NCBI GenBank assembly: GCA_003167215.1
Contig: PMTV01000039.1
Coordinates: forward strand, 1 to 64,000
From: Acidobacteriota bacterium
GTDB taxonomy: Bacteria > Acidobacteriota > Terriglobia > Acidiferrales > UBA7541
Direction: 5' to 3'
DNA length: 64,000 nucleotides
Shown: piece after piece, positions 58,009-64,000 of the stretch
Position numbering within the stretch: position 1 is the stretch's first letter
Layout: the number at the start of each line of letters is the position of its first letter
Notes under the pieces: model-generated
What the model was told of the DNA's origin: nothing
The model's input: only the letters and a program-made list of their open reading frames with translations
Database searches by the model: none
Made by a program: the position numbers and the translations under genes

Positions 58009-59292
58009 ATGATGCAAAGTTCCACAGAAGTGATTTCAGAAGTAGAAGTATTTTCAAACATGGCGATTTCCGCTTACACCAAGGAGCGGCTGGCAGCAGC
58101 CGGGTTTTCAATACCAACTCCGGTGCAGTCAGCGGCGATCCCCAAAGCGTTGGAAGGCAAAGATGTGCTTGCCACGGCGCAGACCGGAACAGGCAAGACG
58201 CTTGCGTTCCTGATCCCGATGATCGAGCAGCTATTGCAACAGGTCACGCCGGGAATTGCGGCACTCGTGCTGGTTCCTACGCGCGAGCTTGCGATGCAGG
58301 TTGTAGCGCAGTATGACGCGTTGCGAGGCAAACAGCTCGCACCGGCGGCGCTAGTCGTGGGAGGCTTGTCCGAAGGGACACAGCTGAACGCGCTGCGCAA
58401 GGGCGCCCGCGTAGTGGTGGCAACACCCGGACGACTCGAAGATTTCCTCGGCCGCAAGCTGGTGAATTTCCGTTCGCTGCGTGTGCTCGTGCTTGATGAA
58501 GCCGACCGCATGCTGGACATGGGTTTTCTGCCGGCGATTCGCAGGATTGCAGCAGTGCTGCCGAAAGAGCGCCAGACGATGTGTTTTTCAGCAACGCTGG
58601 AAGCTTCGGTCGCGCACTTGGTGCACGATTACATGCGGAATCCGGTGCGGCTCGCTTTCGGGTCGATACTGAAACCGTCGGAAAACGTGCAATTGCAGGC
58701 TTTCGAAGTTTCGAGCGATCGGAAATTCGGAGTGTTGCACCGTTTGCTGGCTAAAGAAAAGGGACGCTGCCTGGTTTTCGTGCGCACGAAGCACGGTACC
58801 GAGCGGCTGACCAAAAGCTTGAACCGGGAAGGGATTGCTGCCGCGATGATTCACGGCGGACGTTCGCAATCGCAGCGCTCGGCGGCCTTGGCTGGATTCC
58901 AGCAGGGACGCATTCGAGTGTTGATCGCGACGGATTTGGCTTCGCGCGGCATTCACGTGCAGGATATCGCGCATGTGATCAATTACGATTTGCCGGATAT
59001 CGCGGAGAACTTCATCCATCGTGTCGGACGTACCGGACGCGCAGGCGAACGCGGAATTGCTTCCACACTCTTTGGGCGCGAACAACGCTCGGAGTTGATG
59101 CAAATCGAGCGCACGCTTGGCCTTCGTATCGAGCGAGTCCAGTTGGCCGATGAACCGGCACCTGCAGCGCTCAACCGCAAACCAGTCTTAATCGGACGCA
59201 TGGAAACAGCGTTGCGTCAGAGGACGGGGCCGAGTTCGCAACGGATGACCCGGCTGGCGGGAGAGATCTTGCAAGTGCAATTGGAAAACTAA
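58009..59292 (+). CDS. DEAD-box RNA helicase (RhlE-like)
   Basis: ATAQTGTGKT, VPTRELAMQV, VLDEADRMLDMGF, FSATLE, HRVGRTGRAG. Confidence 0.95.
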   Translation: MMQSSTEVISEVEVFSNMAISAYTKERLAAAGFSIPTPVQSAAIPKALEGKDVLATAQTGTGKTLAFLIPMIEQLLQQVTPGIAALVLVPTRELAMQVVAQYDALRGKQLAPAALVVGGLSEGTQLNALRKGARVVVATPGRLEDFLGRKLVNFRSLRVLVLDEADRMLDMGFLPAIRRIAAVLPKERQTMCFSATLEASVAHLVHDYMRNPVRLAFGSILKPSENVQLQAFEVSSDRKFGVLHRLLAKEKGRCLVFVRTKHGTERLTKSLNREGIAAAMIHGGRSQSQRSAALAGFQQGRIRVLIATDLASRGIHVQDIAHVINYDLPDIAENFIHRVGRTGRAGERGIASTLFGREQRSELMQIERTLGLRIERVQLADEPAPAALNRKPVLIGRMETALRQRTGPSSQRMTRLAGEILQVQLEN

Positions 59293-59310
59293 CCTAAACC
59301 TGCTTACGAA

Positions 59311-59350
59311 AAGCGCGCCGGTCGGCTATCAAGCGACCGGCGCTTTTTTA
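59311..59350 (+). terminator. Rho-independent terminator after the DEAD-box helicase
   Basis: aagcgcgccggtcg-gctatcaag-cgaccggcgctttttta: GC-rich stem with 2-nt bulge and T-run. Confidence 0.85.
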
Positions 59351-59497
59351 TTCCCGCCTTGCAGTCTAACTTCTCTTCAAACTCAGGCTTCAGCTAGCGC
59401 CCAGGGCGGAACTGCGTCTAAACCGTTCAAGTGAAGCTGTGGTTTGCCAGTTGCGGCGAAAATATGCACAATAAACACCGATATTGGAGGTGAGAAA

Positions 59498-60889
59498 ATG
59501 TTTGTGAAGCGGAGATTGGCCGTGATTCTCGTCGCAGGCCTCGCCATGTGTTTCGGGCTGGGTGCGGTGCTGGATGCGTCGCCGGCTGATAACGATATAA
59601 AACTACCGAAGCTTGAATTTCGCGAGGTCAAGCTCGACAACGGATTGCGCGTGATTCTCGTGCCGGACCACAGCGCGCCGGTGTATTCCATAGACGTTTG
59701 CTATAACGTCGGAAGTCGCAACGAGCGGCCGGGGCGCACGGGATTTGCGCATCTTTTCGAGCACATGATGTTTCAAGGCTCGGAAAACGTGGGCAAGGGC
59801 GAACATTTCATCCAGGTACTGAACAACGGCGGCGGAATGAACGGCACCACGAACGAAGACCGCACGACTTATTTCGAGGAGTTGCCGAAAAACCAGCTCG
59901 ATCTCGGGCTGTTCCTGGAAGCAGACCGCATGAAGTCTCTGAACATCACGCAGGCGAATCTGGACAACCAGCGCAACGCGGTGCAGGAAGAACGGCGGCA
60001 GGGAATCGACAATCAGCCCTACGGCCGGGCGGAACTGGATGTGGACAATCTTTCCTACGACAATTTCGCGTACAAGCATTCCACCATCGGCTCAATGTCG
60101 GACCTGAATGCGGCGACGGTGCAGGACGTGTCCGATTTCTTCCGTATCTACTACGCGCCGAATAACGCGGTGCTGACGCTGGTGGGCGATTTCGATGCGG
60201 ACGAAGCGCTGGCGAAAGTCAAAAAATATTTTGCTGGGATTCCCTCGCAACCTGAGCCGCCGAAAGTGCTGTTGGATGAAGAGCCGCACTACGGCGAGCG
60301 CCGCGAGACTGTTTACGATCCGCTGGCGCGCCTGCCGCAGATCATCATGGCGTACCACATTCCCCCCGGCAATACGCCGGAAAATTACGCGATGCAGCAA
60401 CTGGCGATCATTCTGGGCCGAGGCGACAGCTCGCGCTTTTACCAGCACCTGGTAAAAGACAAGCAACTCGCTTCGGAGGTTGGGGTGCAGGGCGATGAGC
60501 GGATCGGCGCAAGCCTGCTATACATTTTTGCGACTCCGCGTCCGGGAGTGAAGGTTGAGGACCTGGAGAAGGGTATTGATGACGAAATCGCGACGGTGGT
60601 GAAAGATGGTGTGACGCCAGACGAACTCGCGAAAGCCAAGACGCAGCTCTTGCGGCAATTCATCGAGCGCAGGCGGTCCTCGCTGTTTACCGCAATTCTG
60701 ATCGGTAGCTATACCGTTTATTTCAAGGACCCAAACCTGATTAACACCATTCTGGATAAGGAAAACGCGGTGACGCTGGACCAGGTGAACGCAGCGGTGA
60801 AGAAATTTCTGGTGCGCGATCAGCGAACCGTGGTGATCACCTTGCCGGCGGCGGACGAAGCGTCCAAAGCGCCAAAGGCGGGAAAATGA
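59498..60889 (+). CDS. M16-family zinc peptidase, catalytic subunit type
   Basis: TGFAHLFEHMMFQGSENV (HxxEH); signal segment; ORF 59444..60889. Confidence 0.93.
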   Translation: MFVKRRLAVILVAGLAMCFGLGAVLDASPADNDIKLPKLEFREVKLDNGLRVILVPDHSAPVYSIDVCYNVGSRNERPGRTGFAHLFEHMMFQGSENVGKGEHFIQVLNNGGGMNGTTNEDRTTYFEELPKNQLDLGLFLEADRMKSLNITQANLDNQRNAVQEERRQGIDNQPYGRAELDVDNLSYDNFAYKHSTIGSMSDLNAATVQDVSDFFRIYYAPNNAVLTLVGDFDADEALAKVKKYFAGIPSQPEPPKVLLDEEPHYGERRETVYDPLARLPQIIMAYHIPPGNTPENYAMQQLAIILGRGDSSRFYQHLVKDKQLASEVGVQGDERIGASLLYIFATPRPGVKVEDLEKGIDDEIATVVKDGVTPDELAKAKTQLLRQFIERRRSSLFTAILIGSYTVYFKDPNLINTILDKENAVTLDQVNAAVKKFLVRDQRTVVITLPAADEASKAPKAGK

Positions 60890-62436
60890 GCGGAGCAAAT
60901 GTTCGGTTTGCCAGCAAAGTCCAGATGGAGGGAGAAGGTGCCATGAGAAGACCGTTTTCGAAATCCAGCGCATGGGCGGCGGCTGCCGGTGCGCTGTTGG
61001 CCGTGCTGATTTTTGCTGCACCGATCGCGCGAGCACAGGGACAGGGGCAGGACAAGTCCGCTCCGATGAGCCAGGTTCAGCGGCTAAACCGCGCGCCAGT
61101 GAATAAGGAAATACTGCGCGTTCAGCTTCCGCGTCCCAAGGTCGAAACATTGCCGAATGGATTGACGCTCATCCTGCAGGAAGATCATAAGCTGCCGACG
61201 ATTGCATTCACTATGTGGATCCGTCCCGGACAGCTCGCCGACCCAGCGGATTTGCCGGGGCTGGCATCTTCTACCGCCGACATGTTGACTGAAGGCACCG
61301 AACGCCGAACGAGCGCGCAGATCGCGGAAGAAGTGGCCAAGCTGGGCGCCACGTTGGATGCCAGCTCGCGATTTGGCGTCAGCTACACATCGGTGAATGC
61401 GTCGGGTTTGATCAATAGCACGCCGCAAATACTCGATTTGATGAGCGACGTGGTGCTGCATCCGGCGTTTCCGGCTAGCGAACTTGAGAAGTACAAGCAG
61501 CGTGAAGAAGCAGGACTTGAAGCGCGGCTCGCGCATCCGAATTTTCTGGGGCAACAAGCGTTCCGCCGCGTGCTTTACGGCGACACGCCCATGTCTATCA
61601 CGTCGGCGATCAAGGAATCTCTGGAGAGGCTAACCGCGGAAGACTTGAAGCGATTCCACGATAAGCATTTTGTTCCCGGCAATACGATCCTGGGAGTGAC
61701 CGGCGATTTCAAGAGTGTTGAGATGCAGGCGATGCTGGAGAAGTATTTTGGCGCATGGAAGGGCGCGGGGGAGGCGGCGGTGTCGTACCCTGCGGCGACG
61801 CCGCAGGCGACAAAAATCACGCTGGTTGACCGGCCCGCTTCGGTACAGACATACATCGTCGGGGGAAACCGAGGCATTCGCCGTGTCGATCCGGAGTATT
61901 ACGGGCTGGTGGTGATGAACCAGGTTGAGGGCGGCGGTGCGCAGGCGCGGTTGTTCCTTGATTTGCGCGAGGAGCACAGCCTGACGTACGGATCGTACAG
62001 CCGGTTCAACGCCGATATTTATCCCGGCGACTGGTTTGCGTTCGCCCCAGTCCGCACCACGGTGACAGGGGATGCAATGGAGCGTTTCGTGTCCGAGTTC
62101 AAGCGCATCAACAACGAGCCGGTGCCGCAGAGCGAACTCGACGACGCGCACCGCGCGATCATCGCGAATTTCGCGCTGTCGCTGGAACAGCCTGCGCAGC
62201 TGCTGAACGACTGGCTGACCGTGCAGCACTTCGGATTGCCGATGGATTATTGGGATAAGTATCCGGATCGCATCGCGGCGATTGACGCAGCCGGCGTTCA
62301 GGCGGCGGCAAAGAAATTCGTGGACTTGGAGCACATGCAATGGGTGGCCGTGGGCGACCGCAAGCAGATTCAGGACGCGCTCGCAAAGTACGGCCCGGTT
62401 ACCGTGATCGATGTGACCGGGAAAGCGGAGAACTGA
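60886..62436 (+). CDS. M16-family peptidase-like protein, non-catalytic subunit type
   Basis: [46 protein letters not shown] without HxxEH; start may be 60943 instead. Confidence 0.9.
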   Translation: MSGANVRFASKVQMEGEGAMRRPFSKSSAWAAAAGALLAVLIFAAPIARAQGQGQDKSAPMSQVQRLNRAPVNKEILRVQLPRPKVETLPNGLTLILQEDHKLPTIAFTMWIRPGQLADPADLPGLASSTADMLTEGTERRTSAQIAEEVAKLGATLDASSRFGVSYTSVNASGLINSTPQILDLMSDVVLHPAFPASELEKYKQREEAGLEARLAHPNFLGQQAFRRVLYGDTPMSITSAIKESLERLTAEDLKRFHDKHFVPGNTILGVTGDFKSVEMQAMLEKYFGAWKGAGEAAVSYPAATPQATKITLVDRPASVQTYIVGGNRGIRRVDPEYYGLVVMNQVEGGGAQARLFLDLREEHSLTYGSYSRFNADIYPGDWFAFAPVRTTVTGDAMERFVSEFKRINNEPVPQSELDDAHRAIIANFALSLEQPAQLLNDWLTVQHFGLPMDYWDKYPDRIAAIDAAGVQAAAKKFVDLEHMQWVAVGDRKQIQDALAKYGPVTVIDVTGKAEN

Positions 62437-62563
62437 CGCCGTAAGGCGATCGCGCTTTCCGTCATCGGGCATGCACCAGAATCGCGCATGCCCTTGCCTC
62501 TTGCAGCTAAGCGCGCTTAATCAAGCGGACCAACAGAAGCGGTACCACCGCGCCAAAAATATT

Positions 62564-63316
62564 ATGGACGAACGAGACGTTCGAAAATTTCTGGCTGAGG
62601 TGCGAAGCGGAAAGTTGACGCTGGAAGCGGCTGTGGAGCGGCTGCGCGGGATGCCGTACGAAGATCTGGGTTTTGCGAAGATCGATCACCATCGGGCGCT
62701 GCGGCAGGGGTTCCCAGAGGTAATTTTCGCCAGAGGCAAGACGCCGAAACAGGTGAGCGAAATCGCGCGGGGACTGTTGCGGGCGAAAGCGTCCCACAAT
62801 ATTTTAATCACGCGCGCAGACAAGAAAATTTTTGCCGGTGTGAAAAAGGTCGCTCGCACGGCGAAGTTCCATTCGCTTTCAGGGGCCATTGTGATTCAGC
62901 GTACGCAGGTGACCCACGGCAAAGGCTTGGTCCTGGTGGTTACGGCGGGGACGAGCGACATCCCGGTAGCGGAAGAAGCGGTCGTGACGGCGGAAACCAT
63001 GGGCAATCGAGTGGAAGCGGTGTATGACGTCGGCGTCGCGGGGCTGCACCGGCTGCTGGAGCACCGGAAGAAACTTGCCGAGGCGCGGGTGATCGTGTGC
63101 GTCGCGGGAATGGAAGGCGCTCTGCCGAGCGTGGTGGCGGGACTGGTGGCTGTTCCGGTGATTGCGGTGCCTACCAGTACCGGATACGGGTCGAGCTTCG
63201 GAGGGCTGACGGCGCTGCTTGGAATGTTGAACAGTTGCGCTTCAAACGTGAGCGTGGTGAATATTGACAACGGATTCGGAGCAGGTTGCGTTGCGAGCGT
63301 GATTAACCGGTTGTAG
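62564..63316 (+). CDS. larB: Nickel pincer cofactor biosynthesis protein LarB
   Basis: [83 protein letters not shown] 62564 inside ORF 62471..63316. Confidence 0.92.
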   Translation: MDERDVRKFLAEVRSGKLTLEAAVERLRGMPYEDLGFAKIDHHRALRQGFPEVIFARGKTPKQVSEIARGLLRAKASHNILITRADKKIFAGVKKVARTAKFHSLSGAIVIQRTQVTHGKGLVLVVTAGTSDIPVAEEAVVTAETMGNRVEAVYDVGVAGLHRLLEHRKKLAEARVIVCVAGMEGALPSVVAGLVAVPVIAVPTSTGYGSSFGGLTALLGMLNSCASNVSVVNIDNGFGAGCVASVINRL

Positions 63317-63322
63317 AACCGT

Positions 63323-64000
63323 TTAGCTGAGCGCGGAAGCGAGCGCGGCGGCGAGTTCGGATTCTTCGCCCGCGAAAACGGTGCGCAGATCGAGAATGAG
63401 CTGTTTGTTTTCGATGCGCGCAATCACAGGCGTGGAGTTGCCGGGTTGGCGTAAACGCTTTTCCAGTTCCGCAGCCGAATGGCGCGAGCAGGCAATCGAA
63501 ATCAGAGTCGTGGGAAGCTGCTGATCGGGAGTGGAACCTCCGCCAATTACTGAAAATCCCTCGGCTATCCGGAAAGTGACATCCCCGACTACTGATGGTT
63601 GCAACTGCGCGATAAATTTTCGCGCGCGCTCGCCGATGGCATCAGCATGGAGCCGAATCATTCGAAGCGCTGGGATTTCGTCGAAGGCGCCTCGCAGGTA
63701 GGCCCGCAACGTAACTTCCAGGGCGGCGATGGTGAGTTTATCCACGCGCAGTGCGCGGAAAAGAGGGTTGCGTCGGATGCGTTCGATGATTTCTTTTTTT
63801 CCGGCGATGATCCCAGCCTGCGGGCCCCCGAGCAATTTGTCCCCGCTGAACGAAACCACCGAAACGCCCGCGGCGCAGCTCGCAGCCACAACCGGGTCGG
63901 AAACACCACTCGCGGCAAGATCGGCCAGGCATCCGGAACCAAGGTCTTCGAATACGGGAATTTTCGAGCGGCGTCCGAGCGCGATCAATTCTTCGAGCGA
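63323..64000 (-). CDS. selA: L-seryl-tRNA(Sec) selenium transferase, partial (runs off the window)
   Basis: EDLGSGCLADLAASGVSDPVVAASCAAGVSVVSFSGDKLLGGPQAGIIAGKKEIIERIRRNPLFRALRVDKLTIAALEVTLRAY; frame stays open to 64000. Confidence 0.93.
   Translation of the reverse strand, partial: SLEELIALGRRSKIPVFEDLGSGCLADLAASGVSDPVVAASCAAGVSVVSFSGDKLLGGPQAGIIAGKKEIIERIRRNPLFRALRVDKLTIAALEVTLRAYLRGAFDEIPALRMIRLHADAIGERARKFIAQLQPSVVGDVTFRIAEGFSVIGGGSTPDQQLPTTLISIACSRHSAAELEKRLRQPGNSTPVIARIENKQLILDLRTVFAGEESELAAALASALS

Overview
64-kb chromosomal window that reads as a high-GC Acidobacteriota-like genome (inferred from gene content and protein style; not verified). It is mostly housekeeping and envelope genes: a B12 uptake locus (btuC/btuD, cobalamin riboswitch, btuB-like receptor), gatB, panB/panC, a GH18-CE4-GT2 fusion protein divergent from a GT39 enzyme, a CDF transporter, a Ser/Thr kinase-NB-ARC-TPR protein, an exported TldD/TldE-like pair, an ECF sigma/anti-sigma operon, a histidine kinase, scattered futalosine-menaquinone genes (mqnA, mqnC, mqnE, ubiA-type, ubiX-type), dprA, topA, xerC/D, yjbQ, an alkyl-DHAP-synthase-like oxidase, a DEAD-box helicase, an M16 peptidase pair, larB and a partial selA. 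I saw no rRNA, tRNA, CRISPR array, prophage or transposase, and no clear-cut new multi-gene defence or mobile system. The items most worth a second look are: (1) dprA split by a -1 frameshift at a C7 run, with its C-terminal domain intact in the other frame; (2) a ~100-bp relic of a TldE-like gene 3' end upstream of the CDF gene; (3) a 29-bp repeat of the kinase gene's 3' end ~0.9 kb downstream; (4) the GH18-CE4-GT2 fusion; (5) a MOSC gene inside an mqnA-mqnC operon; (6) a yjbQ gene that appears to have lost its N-terminus; (7) a 48-aa membrane ORF missing from the ORF track. All family names are by eye from motifs; no searches were run.
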